In this document: one piece after another, positions 47,258 to 56,766 of the stretch
How the letters are laid out: each line of letters starts with the position of its first letter
Position numbering within the stretch: the stretch's first letter is position 1
IMG/VR virus record: IMGVR_UViG_3300032053_000002
Location: 228,724-292,723 of that record
DNA length: 64,000 bases
Source of the DNA: a virus
Direction: 5' to 3' (one strand)
Translations under genes and position numbers: made by a program
Notes under the pieces: generated by a model
The model's database searches: none
Told to the model about the DNA's origin: nothing
Seen by the model: the letters and a program-made list of their open reading frames with translations, nothing else

Positions 47258-48286
47258 TTATATATATTTTTTCTTTCTAAGTTCCCACGCCCTTCTTAGT
47301 GCGCTTTTATGTTCTTCACTTTTCGGTTTCCCTTTTAATGACAAAGAAAGTTTTTCACTTATTTTTCTTTTGTGTTCTTCTGATTGATGTTTCCCCTTCC
47401 AATATGCGCACTTCTTTCTTATTTCAGGATCTTTCATCGCTTCTTTTGTCGCCCGTGAAATTTTTTCACTCATTTCTGATGACTTCATAATTTCAGAATG
47501 TTTTGAGTTTTTTATTCCTGTTTTTATTCTTTGTTTTGTTTCTTCACTTCTTTTACGACCCGTATGTAATTCTTTTGCGTATTGCGCGAATAACTTTTTA
47601 TTTTCTTCGGTGTGTGTTTTTCCATAGAACGGATTATTTTCACCAAAAAAATTTATACTTCTCATTTTTTCAAGACCGGATTTACTATAAATCTCTTCCC
47701 ACGTTTTTCCTTTTCTTATTTCACTTATTTTTCTACGGCGCTCTTGAGAAAACACTTTCCCCTTTAGAGAGTTGCTTATTTTTTCTCTAACTTCAGGTCG
47801 TTTTACTGGACTATTTTCTCCACTAAGTTTTTCACTCATTTTTTTTCTAAATTCTTTATTTTTCCACCTTTCTTTCATAACTTTACTTATTGATTTAGAT
47901 ATAAGATCTTTAGTATAATCACTCATTTTATAGTTACCATTTTTTCTTCTGGTATTTACTATTTTTCCGACAACCTCGTTTGTAGCTCTTAAACCTTCTC
48001 CTCCATAAGTAAGATTGCATAAGCTATCAATTCCTATTTCATTTATTCTTTTAATCTCTTTTTCATACGCATCATTCTCGTTTTCGGTAATAAAGATTTT
48101 TTTATATTTTATTTTCATGTTCCCATTCATTATCTTTTTAATTTTATTAAAAAGTTTTTTATTTCCATGCGGGATCTTTCCTCTTTTAACATTTTTAGCA
48201 TGAAAATACATTCGTAATCCCGTCCCCTTTCCTATATAAAAAGGTTTGTTATTTCTTGGGTCTATAAGCTCATATACGTAATACAT
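47258..48286 (-). CDS. GIY-YIG homing endonuclease with NUMOD3 repeats
   Basis: A 342-residue protein. The N-terminal domain has YYVYELIDPRN...PFYIGKGTGLRMYFH, the GIY-YIG motif in the form V-Y ... Y-I-G, with catalytic Arg in LRMYFH and Glu in NENDAYEKE, then NLTYGGEG. Residues 120-342 hold NUMOD3-type repeats (GENNPFYGKTHTEENKKLF, GENSPVKRPEVREKI). AAGGAGAAAT precedes ATG, unlike the two nucleases lacking a site. It is inserted between the fibre gene and the trifunctional enzyme gene. Confidence 0.9.
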   Translation of the reverse strand: MYYVYELIDPRNNKPFYIGKGTGLRMYFHAKNVKRGKIPHGNKKLFNKIKKIMNGNMKIKYKKIFITENENDAYEKEIKRINEIGIDSLCNLTYGGEGLRATNEVVGKIVNTRRKNGNYKMSDYTKDLISKSISKVMKERWKNKEFRKKMSEKLSGENSPVKRPEVREKISNSLKGKVFSQERRRKISEIRKGKTWEEIYSKSGLEKMRSINFFGENNPFYGKTHTEENKKLFAQYAKELHTGRKRSEETKQRIKTGIKNSKHSEIMKSSEMSEKISRATKEAMKDPEIRKKCAYWKGKHQSEEHKRKISEKLSLSLKGKPKSEEHKSALRRAWELRKKKYI

Positions 48287-48316
48287 TTCAATTTCTCCTT
48301 ATCTCTATATCTTCAA

Positions 48317-48324
48317 TATAAATA
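48317..48324 (-). promoter_or_regulatory. TATTTATA late-promoter-like element
   Basis: Coding strand CTATTTATA 31 nt before the GIY-YIG gene start. Confidence 0.4.
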
Positions 48325-48343
48325 GTAAGAAATAAAAAAATTT

Positions 48344-51010
48344 TTACCTAATGAACTTAGTTATACCAAGCAACCGATTCAACGGGGCAAACGCGCCCGT
48401 CAGTTTAAAAAGTTTCCCGTTATACATAAAAGTTATTCCTTCGGCAGGAACTACGGCGTCAATCCCACCTATTGCGTTTAATCGTTCCAATTGTTTTCTA
48501 AACTCTTCCATTTTTTTAACATCTTTCGCCTTTTCCAGTTCTTTTATTGTTCTATCAAACTCGTCTTTAATTTTTTGAACGGCGACATCGGGATTATTAG
48601 TTAAAAACGTATTCAGATTTTTTAGCACTTCCACTCCGAGTTTCAGAAATAGCACTTCAAACGGTTTCATATTTTCTTCCATTTGCGCATCGTGATCTTT
48701 TTTATCAAAGTTTATCACCCAGTTCGCAAAATCTTCGTTTGGTATGTCGCCTTTGACATTGCGAATTCCGTAAGATTTGTCGCCAAATGCCCAACGATTT
48801 ACGAGCGACTGAAATAAATTATTCGGTAATTCATACCCGAACTCTTGCGACTTTTCCGTTATAAAATTTTCCCACCATCGCTGATGATACAGAGTAATCT
48901 GGTCGGTGTCTTTCAGATTAAATTGTTTTTGCAACTTACTTAATTCCGCAAAGTATTTATTTTTCTTTCTGGAAAAATCTTTTACTTGCGACAAATTTAT
49001 TTTTGGAACATCATTTATATTAAAATGTTTCTGAGTGTTTTGATTTACCTGTTTTATCATTCCCGACAGAATTCTCGCATCTTCCTTACTTCCCCCTGTC
49101 GCCATCCCGTTTTCATCGTATTCTATTGAACCGTGAAATAATAGCATTGAAAATCCATACGGTATAACATTGGCGGTTTGCGGATAAATGACTTCCAGGC
49201 TCATAAACTTTTTACCTTCCTGAAAAATCTTATTTCTTTGTTTTTCAGTCAACTTGGAAATGGCGTTTTCCAAATCATCAACCGCGAAAACAAACGCGTT
49301 TTGTATTTCTCCGCGACCGCTAAACATCTGAGAAATACCGCTCTTATCTAATGCATTTTCGCCAAAGTTTTTTAGGTGCGACTTATTTCTTGCGGCGACT
49401 AACTTACCGTTTTTCCAGCTGATTAAAATGTTCTGCCCATCCGTCTTTTCTGCCGCCACTTCCAGCTTCCCCTGAAGCGCTGCGTCTATTATGGTTTTTA
49501 GGTCTCCAAAAGTCAGACTCCAGTCTTCAAATGGATGAGCGAGATGTCCATATGCTCCACCGCACAATAATAATTGTCTATATTCTTTTTTTGCATTTTC
49601 TGTAATTATTCCGCTTTCATCCCCCAGCAACCAATCCACTATACGGTAACCAACAGATGTAGCGGCTTTTTCAATAAATCTTTTATATTTACCTACTACG
49701 TCGCCAGGATAATCATAAACTCCGACTTTACCTGGCGAAATAAACGGTTCAGTATCATATTTGTATGTTTCATCAACATATCCATTTTTTTCGCCCGTAA
49801 GATAATCAACTATTTGCCATCCGAGATCCCGACAGATTTTACCCGACCGTTTATCATATTCTTTTTTGTTGCGATAATAGTCTGAAGGCCCGTCATCTAC
49901 AGAAACCGCTATATCGGTCATAGAAGATTCTGTTATTATTTTTTTTATATTATTTTTTTCTATAAACGTTTCAATAACTTCGCCAGAAAGTATTATACTT
50001 TCATTTAACTTATTTACTATTAAATCATATATTTGCGGATCAAACTTTCCGTACAATTTTTTGAATAAAGTTTTCTTTGCATTAACGCTAACATTTGAAC
50101 CGAACACTTTTCGTATCTGGCTTCCGCTTATAGTTTTTCCGCCGACTTTTACTTCCAGTTGCGGAACGGTTATAACATAACCTTCGTCCTCAAATCCTTT
50201 CGTCGCCGTTCCCGTCCACTTTTTGAAATACTTTCCAGTTAGTCGCGATTCATCTTTTACGCCAACTGCGGCGACATAAGCGGTTTTCTTAGGATCAAAC
50301 TTTTTCAGCAACTCTTCCGCTTTATATGGGTTTTTTGTCAGAACTATTTTGTCTTTCGGGATACCGAACATGCGCGACATAATCAGTCTTTTTTCAGCGA
50401 AGTTAAATGGAGAATCGTCAGGATTGACTATGTTGGATGTTGCAACATAAACATTTTCTTTTCCGAACTTTTTAACCAAATAATCATACGAAAAATAATG
50501 CCCAGAGTGGAATGGCTGAAAGCGCCCAGAAAACACCGCGACAACTTTTTCTACCTGATCTAATAAAAGATTTTTATCATTTTTATTTTTTTCGCCTTCA
50601 TTCACATCGTTGGCGACATTTGAAAACATATAAAGTGATACATTTTTCGGATACGCGATTTTAATACACGGGATCAAATAATCTTCTCCATACGCTTCTT
50701 TGCAGGCGAGCCATCGATGATGCCCATCCAGAATGTAGCCATCACTGGAAACAAAAATCGGGTTTATTTTTTTATTTATGTGCAAATCGCCCTTCATACT
50801 TCCGACTTTAATCGGATTGTAGTCTTCTTGCGTCGGTTTTAATTCGGCGCAAGAGATTCGCCCCTTTTCGTATTTAATGTTTTCATTGTCAAATATGCGC
50901 AATGTTTCGGTGACATCCTTACTGCGAACTTGCGGCATATCGGCACGACCTATTTCCATCAAATAGATCGGTAAAAGTGCTTGTTCAACTAACGTATTTA
51001 ATGATTTCAT
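48344..51010 (-). CDS. Multidomain enzyme: ParB-like, NMN adenylyltransferase-like, ligase-like
   Basis: An 888-residue protein; ATG at 51010 preferred over an upstream TTG. Residues 60-130 are ParB/Srx-like (SSDGYILDGHHRWLACKEAY). Residues 156-330 are a nucleotidyltransferase of the NMNAT/cytidylyltransferase type: GRFQPFHSGH (162-171) and ISGSQIR (294-300). Residues 365-470 hold a doubled helix motif (GWQIVDYLTG, GYRIVDWLLG) after SVDDGPSDYY. Residues 480-888 start LLCGGAYGHLAHPFED and carry a ligase-type KxDG (EKTDG, K522), SLEVIYP and a late EGITFMYNGKLFKLTG motif; I relate this to DUF6267/RNA-ligase-like phage proteins. It may be a fusion of genes that are separate elsewhere. Its place among virion genes suggests packaging or late action; substrates are unknown. 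Confidence 0.78.
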   Translation of the reverse strand: MKSLNTLVEQALLPIYLMEIGRADMPQVRSKDVTETLRIFDNENIKYEKGRISCAELKPTQEDYNPIKVGSMKGDLHINKKINPIFVSSDGYILDGHHRWLACKEAYGEDYLIPCIKIAYPKNVSLYMFSNVANDVNEGEKNKNDKNLLLDQVEKVVAVFSGRFQPFHSGHYFSYDYLVKKFGKENVYVATSNIVNPDDSPFNFAEKRLIMSRMFGIPKDKIVLTKNPYKAEELLKKFDPKKTAYVAAVGVKDESRLTGKYFKKWTGTATKGFEDEGYVITVPQLEVKVGGKTISGSQIRKVFGSNVSVNAKKTLFKKLYGKFDPQIYDLIVNKLNESIILSGEVIETFIEKNNIKKIITESSMTDIAVSVDDGPSDYYRNKKEYDKRSGKICRDLGWQIVDYLTGEKNGYVDETYKYDTEPFISPGKVGVYDYPGDVVGKYKRFIEKAATSVGYRIVDWLLGDESGIITENAKKEYRQLLLCGGAYGHLAHPFEDWSLTFGDLKTIIDAALQGKLEVAAEKTDGQNILISWKNGKLVAARNKSHLKNFGENALDKSGISQMFSGRGEIQNAFVFAVDDLENAISKLTEKQRNKIFQEGKKFMSLEVIYPQTANVIPYGFSMLLFHGSIEYDENGMATGGSKEDARILSGMIKQVNQNTQKHFNINDVPKINLSQVKDFSRKKNKYFAELSKLQKQFNLKDTDQITLYHQRWWENFITEKSQEFGYELPNNLFQSLVNRWAFGDKSYGIRNVKGDIPNEDFANWVINFDKKDHDAQMEENMKPFEVLFLKLGVEVLKNLNTFLTNNPDVAVQKIKDEFDRTIKELEKAKDVKKMEEFRKQLERLNAIGGIDAVVPAEGITFMYNGKLFKLTGAFAPLNRLLGITKFIR

Positions 51011-51036
51011 CTTTATCTCTATTTTTTCCAACTATC

Positions 51037-51046
51037 TATAAATATA
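51037..51046 (-). promoter_or_regulatory. TATATTTATA late-promoter-like element
   Basis: Coding strand TATATTTATA 27 nt before the multidomain enzyme ATG at 51010. Confidence 0.45.
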
Positions 51047-51071
51047 AAAGTTTATTATTGTTATCTGTATT

Positions 51072-51446
51072 TTATCTAAAATATTCGCCGTTTGTAATAT
51101 CCCATAAAAAGAAATCCAAATCGTTCAATCCATCATTTAATTTTATTCTATCATTGAATACAAAATGTCCGTCGGAGAAACTAAACTGAACCCAGTAACA
51201 TTCCCCGTCGTCTTCTTCTATCAGTATAACATCAGACAAATTATTTACATTCCTATCCCGATTTTGTAAAAAAGTTCTAATTCTATCAGCAATCAGATTT
51301 ATATGTTTTTTTACTGCGGCTCTAATTTCTCTTATTTCGCTTACTATTATCAGCACCCGATTATTATGCCAAATTATTTTTATACTAGGCGTTATGTCGC
51401 CGTCAGGTGTTGAAACAGTATAAAATCTATGTAATAAAACTTCCAT
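51072..51446 (-). CDS. Small protein of unknown function
   Basis: A 124-residue alpha/beta protein (MEVLLHRFYTVSTPDGDITP...) with an acidic C-terminal half (DVILIEEDDGECYWVQFSFS). It starts 2 nt after the stop of the propeller protein gene. No clear ribosome site; translation may be coupled. No family recognised. Confidence 0.55.
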   Translation of the reverse strand: MEVLLHRFYTVSTPDGDITPSIKIIWHNNRVLIIVSEIREIRAAVKKHINLIADRIRTFLQNRDRNVNNLSDVILIEEDDGECYWVQFSFSDGHFVFNDRIKLNDGLNDLDFFLWDITNGEYFR

Positions 51447-51448
51447 AT

Positions 51449-53875
51449 TTAATTAAAAAGCTTTTTTAATTGTGTATAATTTTGTTGGATTTCTGCATCC
51501 GTTAATGCTCGATTGTATCTCATTATCGCTCCAATACTGCCGGTACACCATTGCGTTAAAGTTGTTGAATGAGCAGGCATGAACCATTTACCGATTGTCA
51601 TATCTAAACCGCTAGCGTAATACTTAAAATTATATGGAACGCTGTTAGATGTGTTCGGTTCTCCGTTTACGTATATTTTTAGAGAACCGCTGGCAATTAT
51701 CAAAGAAATGTTTGTCCATTCAGAAGATGTTAAATTAGTTATTGGTTTTGAGACTATTGTATTAGTCATTACGTCTTGCATATTGACGCAGGTGAAATCA
51801 TTCTTATTTAATACCGATACTCTATAAGACGCACCAGCCGCCACATAAATATAATTTTCATCCATCTTTCTATCATATACGGCATAATATCCGCCGCCGC
51901 AACTATGATAACCGAATTCTTCTGTTGTATTTGTCGCCAGATATTGCCGTTGCATATTTATTTTTTTCTCCAATATAGGGTCATCTTGTAATGTATAATA
52001 TGCATTGTATTCTCCGGCTCCGCCACCGGTTAAATATATTCTATCAGAATATCTATCATAACGAACACAAAATGGATATTGCATTAAATAACTTTGCGAC
52101 ACATAATTTAAGTCGGTATCTAGTATTTTAACTGGTTGATATTGGCCGCTTGAGCCAACAAACAAATAACTGCCAGATATATCCATCCACGCCGGAGACA
52201 ACACCGTTCCAGAAATTGAACAGGTTACATATGTTAAATCTTCTTTGTTTAATTTTTTTATGCGATGATTACCTACATCAGAAACATATGCGTAACTGCC
52301 ACTGAATACAATATCTCGCGGATTGTTGTACGAATAAATATCAGACCCCGCCGCTCCGTGAACTCCGCTGCGTGTTACAAAAGTAATAATTGGGCAAGTA
52401 TATTTTTGTATAGAATGTTGGTCATAACAAACAACATAATAATTTCCGTTATCTACTCGGCATGCATGGCTATCAGCATAATATCCGGTAGGTAATAGAG
52501 AACGAGAAACAAATATCATATTGCCATAGCTGTCTTTTTGCCAAATAGATTGGTATCTACTTCTATCAAATAAATGAACATATCCGTCGCCAGCGTCCAC
52601 TTCTATTGACTTTCCTGCGGCAGTTAAATTATAATAATTATAAGAAGGCGGTTCATTCATAGAAATATCCACAAAAGTTGTTTTATCTATTTTATAGATA
52701 CCGTATAAATATGTAGTATAATAGATACTATTATCATCAACCGTTAATCCAAATATCGGGCGACTGACTGAATGAGATGCTACAAAAGTTAAATCTGATT
52801 TATTAAATACTTTTATGTATTTGGCTTGATCTGTTACATATACATAATTCCCGTATACTTTTAGATTTGCAAAGGCAGTAGAAGAACTTACAGTCGTACC
52901 AAATCCAAACTTGTACGGTTCCTGAGCAGTCGCCGAACCAGTAGTCATAACAAAAGATAAATCGGATTTATTAAATATATAGATAGATTGGCTTCCATAA
53001 GAAAGTGCATAAACATAATCATCGTCAATATCCAATCCAGTCGCATATCTGCATAATGAATGCGTATAATATGTGCCATTTGATGCTGTTGCTTTACAAA
53101 CTCTATGATTACTATAATCTGAATAGTAAACATAATCATCGTCAACGGCGACTCCCATTATAGAACTTGCGTACGTTTCTGGAACACCAACACCGTTGGT
53201 TCTGCTTACTAACGTAGAATACGCTTGAGTGTTCATATAGGAAAGAATTTTTGCAACAGGTAAATTGCGAATGTTGCTATAATTAGCACAAATAAGAGAT
53301 CTCGACCATTTAGAAGTATAACCAGAATTTATATGATAGTTATTTGATAATAGGCTTCTATTTGTCGCAAGCGCCCATCTTGAAGCCGAAAGTTCCAAAC
53401 TATTGCTATCGTAGCAACAGTATTCTACAGAATTATTACCACCAACAGAATTTATAGACCATAATTGCCCTTGAACTATGGCCGGATTATAAGAGCGATA
53501 CACTGAATTCGGTTTCAGGGTAAAATTTAATTGGTTTTCGGATGTTAAATAACAACTGAAATGATCTCCATTTTTTCCAAACAAATACTGATTGTTAGTG
53601 TTTGTCCTGAACCAGAAATTTAATGTCGCTCCAACTTCATGCGTTCCTAAATTGAAAGTATCATAATTAGTATTCATTGTTAGCGTCATTGATTCTGAAA
53701 CTTTCATATTTTTTTTATATAAAGACGCACTCATCTGAAAATAATTAGACTGGTTTATTCTATCAGTCCAGGTTGTTGACCCGGACGTATAATATCGGGA
53801 ATTATCAAGCGGCGCAAAATAAGACGTAAGACCGCCAGTCACTATTGAAACGTCACTTCCCCGTGTAATAGTCAT
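51449..53875 (-). CDS. Tail protein: LamG-like domain containing an NHL-type propeller
   Basis: An 808-residue protein; ATG at 53875 with TGGGGAT upstream preferred over a TTG 11 codons earlier. The N-terminal part has LamG-type strands (LNFWFRTNTNNQYLFGKNGD). Residues 200-640 are about eight NHL-like blades of the form (A/V)DDDYVYYSDYSNHRV / SGSYAYVSDVGNHRIKKLN. The C-terminal part returns to LamG (WTNISLIIASGSLKIYVNGE ... AIMRYNRALTDAEIQQNY). So a beta-propeller appears inserted in a concanavalin-like receptor-binding domain. Tail adsorption role inferred. Confidence 0.75.
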   Translation of the reverse strand: MTITRGSDVSIVTGGLTSYFAPLDNSRYYTSGSTTWTDRINQSNYFQMSASLYKKNMKVSESMTLTMNTNYDTFNLGTHEVGATLNFWFRTNTNNQYLFGKNGDHFSCYLTSENQLNFTLKPNSVYRSYNPAIVQGQLWSINSVGGNNSVEYCCYDSNSLELSASRWALATNRSLLSNNYHINSGYTSKWSRSLICANYSNIRNLPVAKILSYMNTQAYSTLVSRTNGVGVPETYASSIMGVAVDDDYVYYSDYSNHRVCKATASNGTYYTHSLCRYATGLDIDDDYVYALSYGSQSIYIFNKSDLSFVMTTGSATAQEPYKFGFGTTVSSSTAFANLKVYGNYVYVTDQAKYIKVFNKSDLTFVASHSVSRPIFGLTVDDNSIYYTTYLYGIYKIDKTTFVDISMNEPPSYNYYNLTAAGKSIEVDAGDGYVHLFDRSRYQSIWQKDSYGNMIFVSRSLLPTGYYADSHACRVDNGNYYVVCYDQHSIQKYTCPIITFVTRSGVHGAAGSDIYSYNNPRDIVFSGSYAYVSDVGNHRIKKLNKEDLTYVTCSISGTVLSPAWMDISGSYLFVGSSGQYQPVKILDTDLNYVSQSYLMQYPFCVRYDRYSDRIYLTGGGAGEYNAYYTLQDDPILEKKINMQRQYLATNTTEEFGYHSCGGGYYAVYDRKMDENYIYVAAGASYRVSVLNKNDFTCVNMQDVMTNTIVSKPITNLTSSEWTNISLIIASGSLKIYVNGEPNTSNSVPYNFKYYASGLDMTIGKWFMPAHSTTLTQWCTGSIGAIMRYNRALTDAEIQQNYTQLKKLFN

Positions 53876-53892
53876 TCTATTTTGATCCCCAG

Positions 53893-53991
53893 TTAAAAAA
53901 TGCCCCAAACAATGAACTGTGCATCTGATGAAGATAATACTATATCAAAGGTATTCGCCCCTTTTGATTTCAATGCGATATTAAATACCAT
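53893..53991 (-). CDS. 32-residue small protein between tail genes
   Basis: ATG at 53991 with AAAGGAAAAA 6 nt upstream, open for 32 codons to TAA. The peptide starts MVFNIALKSKGANTFDIVL and ends VWGIF. The KSKGANTFDI-x-L pattern looks like the C-terminal or linker segment of phage fibre proteins, so it may be a free-standing remnant or a small tail component. Confidence 0.5.
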   Translation of the reverse strand: MVFNIALKSKGANTFDIVLSSSDAQFIVWGIF

Positions 53992-54003
53992 TTTATTTTT
54001 CCT

Positions 54004-55968
54004 TTACGCCGGTTTTCCACTATCACTGCGACCGAGATGCGTAGAATCCTGATATGCGACGCAATAAATATCTTCTGTATTATCGTACCAGTTTCCAGTA
54101 AAACCACCACCGACTGCACTGGTTAAACTTAAAAGTTTTTTATCATCACTATCTCTAAATACATCTACTGTAATACCGCTTCCATCTCCAGTATATCCTG
54201 TTAAAGTTCCGCTTACAGTGTAATCAATCGTGTGATACGTTGTCCAAAACCCGATTGAACCATTGTATGCCGTTCCTGGAACATTTAGTCGCCAAGAATA
54301 CGGAGATTTTACGCTCAATTTATTTGTTTCAGTAGAGTTTGCCCATTGTTGAAACTTATTAGTAGAGTCGCCAATAATATCAAATGCGTATTCTTCAGTA
54401 GTTGCCATACCGTTCAGACTAAGCACATCTCGCCAACCAAGTCCTGTAAAAAGTTCGCCAGCCGCAACAGTATATCCAGACACGCCTTGAGCAGCGGTTG
54501 AACCTTGACATCTTGCGCCGATACCCGTAATAAAATAACTATCTTCAGGAATATGTGAAGCACTTAAACTTGCGCTGAAACACCATCTATTGCGTGCGCC
54601 AGCAGTTTGACCGAAGACGGATTCTATATTTCTATAAACTGAATGATTATGCGCACCATCACCATCAGTATATTTTCCTGACTTATAGTTTATTAAATAA
54701 TATCCATTTCTTGCCCATAGTTGAGACCCATTTGCCGTATTAGATACAACTCTTGTTGTTAAATTATTTTTACCACGTTTCAGTGTTCCGAAAGCAGTTC
54801 CATGGCGACCTGTATTATCAATTTTATGCACAAAAGAACCGAGTGCTGCAACACCCATTTTCTGATAATATGTGCAAGTAGCAAGTGTCATAGAACCAGT
54901 TTGTGCCCCACATGCTATAAGAGTTGGATTTAATGTACTACCTTGCGCTTCCAAATAAAAAAGATTAAGCGATGAGGTCTGTAAAGTAATAGTTTCTGGT
55001 TCCTGAATATAAAAATCTTGCGAATCCTGAGAACAGGAAACTATTGCATTAGCAAGAGTTATATCTCCACCTGCGACACCAGTATTTACTGGCGCATACG
55101 GTATAAGAATACTGTTCCAGATTGTTGTTGATGTGTCGTGATTATAGGTATAAGTAATACCGTTCATTCCGCCTAAACCTGCTAATCTGAATCCTTGTCC
55201 ACTCATTGAAACTTCTAACAGTTGAGCACTGTTAGCCAAAGATGTAGTTATAGCGGCATAGCAATTAAGACCAGTCGCTAATGTAGTTTCTTTTTTATGA
55301 AAATCAATTACATTAAGAGCGCTTGCTCTATTAACTACTAGCGATGCAGTCCAGTTTTTAACCGTACCGTCGCCAGTTGGTGCCCATAATTCAACCCAAG
55401 ATTGTTTTACTGAACATTCTGCTTCGGGTAAACTTGAAGATGCGAATATTGCACCTTTTCCACCAAGTTCGCACCACGAACCAGATTTAATATATGAACC
55501 CGTGCTTTCAATCGGAATATAAATTGTTTTTGTCCGAGTTGTCGCCGAAGTATCGTCAAATGCGTATGAAAGCGTAAGTTTTCCAGTTCCATTTACATTA
55601 TTTGTTCCGACAGTAGCATAACTGGCAGTACATCCCATATTAGTGCCAGTCCAATTTGTTCTAAAATAATTTGTATAATCAAATACATATAATATATTTT
55701 TGTTTTCACCAGCGGCAGTTATTGTTATTGAACAAGTTTGTGGAGAAACAGCAACAGTTCCGAGTCCTAAAGAAACTTGTCCTGCTGTTGTATCCGCTGC
55801 TGCTGTAACTGCATCGGATACTACCAATTCTAAAATAACACTTGTAAAAGCAGGTGTCGGTTCAGCAACCCAAACTGTGATCGGTGGCCACACTGTATTT
55901 ATGGCAGCTGCCCTTGTATTTGTGTCGGTGTTAAAAATATATGATATTGTTCGTGTTCTATTAGCCAT
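54004..55968 (-). CDS. Large beta-rich tail structural protein
   Basis: A 654-residue protein rich in Thr, Ser, Ala, Gly and Asn with no signal peptide. Alternating short strands throughout (KTIYIPIESTGSYIKSGSW), a C-terminal segment with SGTLTGYTGDGSGITVDVFR that looks like an Ig/CNA-type or carboxypeptidase-regulatory-like beta domain, and end YQDSTHLGRSDSGKPA. AAAAAGGAT precedes ATG. Fibre or adhesin role inferred. Confidence 0.65.
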   Translation of the reverse strand: MANRTRTISYIFNTDTNTRAAAINTVWPPITVWVAEPTPAFTSVILELVVSDAVTAAADTTAGQVSLGLGTVAVSPQTCSITITAAGENKNILYVFDYTNYFRTNWTGTNMGCTASYATVGTNNVNGTGKLTLSYAFDDTSATTRTKTIYIPIESTGSYIKSGSWCELGGKGAIFASSSLPEAECSVKQSWVELWAPTGDGTVKNWTASLVVNRASALNVIDFHKKETTLATGLNCYAAITTSLANSAQLLEVSMSGQGFRLAGLGGMNGITYTYNHDTSTTIWNSILIPYAPVNTGVAGGDITLANAIVSCSQDSQDFYIQEPETITLQTSSLNLFYLEAQGSTLNPTLIACGAQTGSMTLATCTYYQKMGVAALGSFVHKIDNTGRHGTAFGTLKRGKNNLTTRVVSNTANGSQLWARNGYYLINYKSGKYTDGDGAHNHSVYRNIESVFGQTAGARNRWCFSASLSASHIPEDSYFITGIGARCQGSTAAQGVSGYTVAAGELFTGLGWRDVLSLNGMATTEEYAFDIIGDSTNKFQQWANSTETNKLSVKSPYSWRLNVPGTAYNGSIGFWTTYHTIDYTVSGTLTGYTGDGSGITVDVFRDSDDKKLLSLTSAVGGGFTGNWYDNTEDIYCVAYQDSTHLGRSDSGKPA

Positions 55969-55987
55969 ATATTAAAAATCCTTTTTA

Positions 55988-55995
55988 TATAAATA
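55988..55995 (-). promoter_or_regulatory. TATTTATA late-promoter-like element
   Basis: Coding strand CTATTTATA 20 nt before the start at 55968. Confidence 0.35.
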
Positions 55996-55996
55996 G

Positions 55997-56755
55997 TTAA
56001 TCCATTATTATTTTTCTTCCGGATAATGTTGTTTGGTCTTCCCCAATCCAACCTTCAGTTGAAACGGCAAATAAATCATAATATGTTGTAAAACTGACCG
56101 TTGATGTTGAATAACCACCATACCCGATATACCAATATCGAGGAGCTCCACGGTCAAGATTCCCGGCTAAAATTCCTTGTGAATCTCCGTCGACCAATAA
56201 TTGATGAGAACCGGTTCCGCTATCATCAATTTTTATTTCTACTCTATACCAAGTATCAGTAGATATTGATGAAGATGAATATGCATTAGACCAACCGGCT
56301 CCGAAATGAACTGCCAATCTCCAGCGATGTGTGCCCGCATCATTATAAATTCCAAAATTCATCGTAGTATTTGCATCCTCATCACTATCATTACTCATTG
56401 CTAATATACACCCATCTTCTTGTGATACACTACTAGATAATGCTGAAAAATATATATAGAATCTTGTATACGATGTATTTACTTGAGAACCGTAATCACG
56501 TCTTGCATACGCATTTGCTCCAGAAATTTTTACATAATTAAGGCATTGAGAACCGGCGTTTGGCGGAGTTGCGCCAGGTATTGCAGAATCTTCGTTTAGA
56601 GTACACCCACCACTATTATATTCTGTCCAACTCTCTTCATACCCCGTTCCCTCAAAACTTTCATCGATGATTTTAGCGACACCAATAGGAAATGCAATAG
56701 AAAGCGTTTTCATTCGCTGAGTAGTAAATATAGAAGACCTTTTGCTCATTAACAT
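55997..56755 (-). CDS. Tail protein with LamG/polysaccharide-lyase-like jelly roll
   Basis: A 252-residue protein. After a short basic N-terminus, residues 28-250 form a jelly roll: DESFEGTGYEESWTEY, SYTRFYIYFSALSSS, TDTWYRVEIKIDDSGTGSHQ and LVDGDSQG. This W-Y-R-V-E-I ... L-V-D-G-D pattern is common in concanavalin-like sugar-binding domains. AAGGAAAA precedes ATG. Binding of host surface glycan is inferred; no catalytic residues identified. Confidence 0.68.
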   Translation of the reverse strand: MLMSKRSSIFTTQRMKTLSIAFPIGVAKIIDESFEGTGYEESWTEYNSGGCTLNEDSAIPGATPPNAGSQCLNYVKISGANAYARRDYGSQVNTSYTRFYIYFSALSSSVSQEDGCILAMSNDSDEDANTTMNFGIYNDAGTHRWRLAVHFGAGWSNAYSSSSISTDTWYRVEIKIDDSGTGSHQLLVDGDSQGILAGNLDRGAPRYWYIGYGGYSTSTVSFTTYYDLFAVSTEGWIGEDQTTLSGRKIIMD

Positions 56756-56766
56756 TTAATTTTTCC

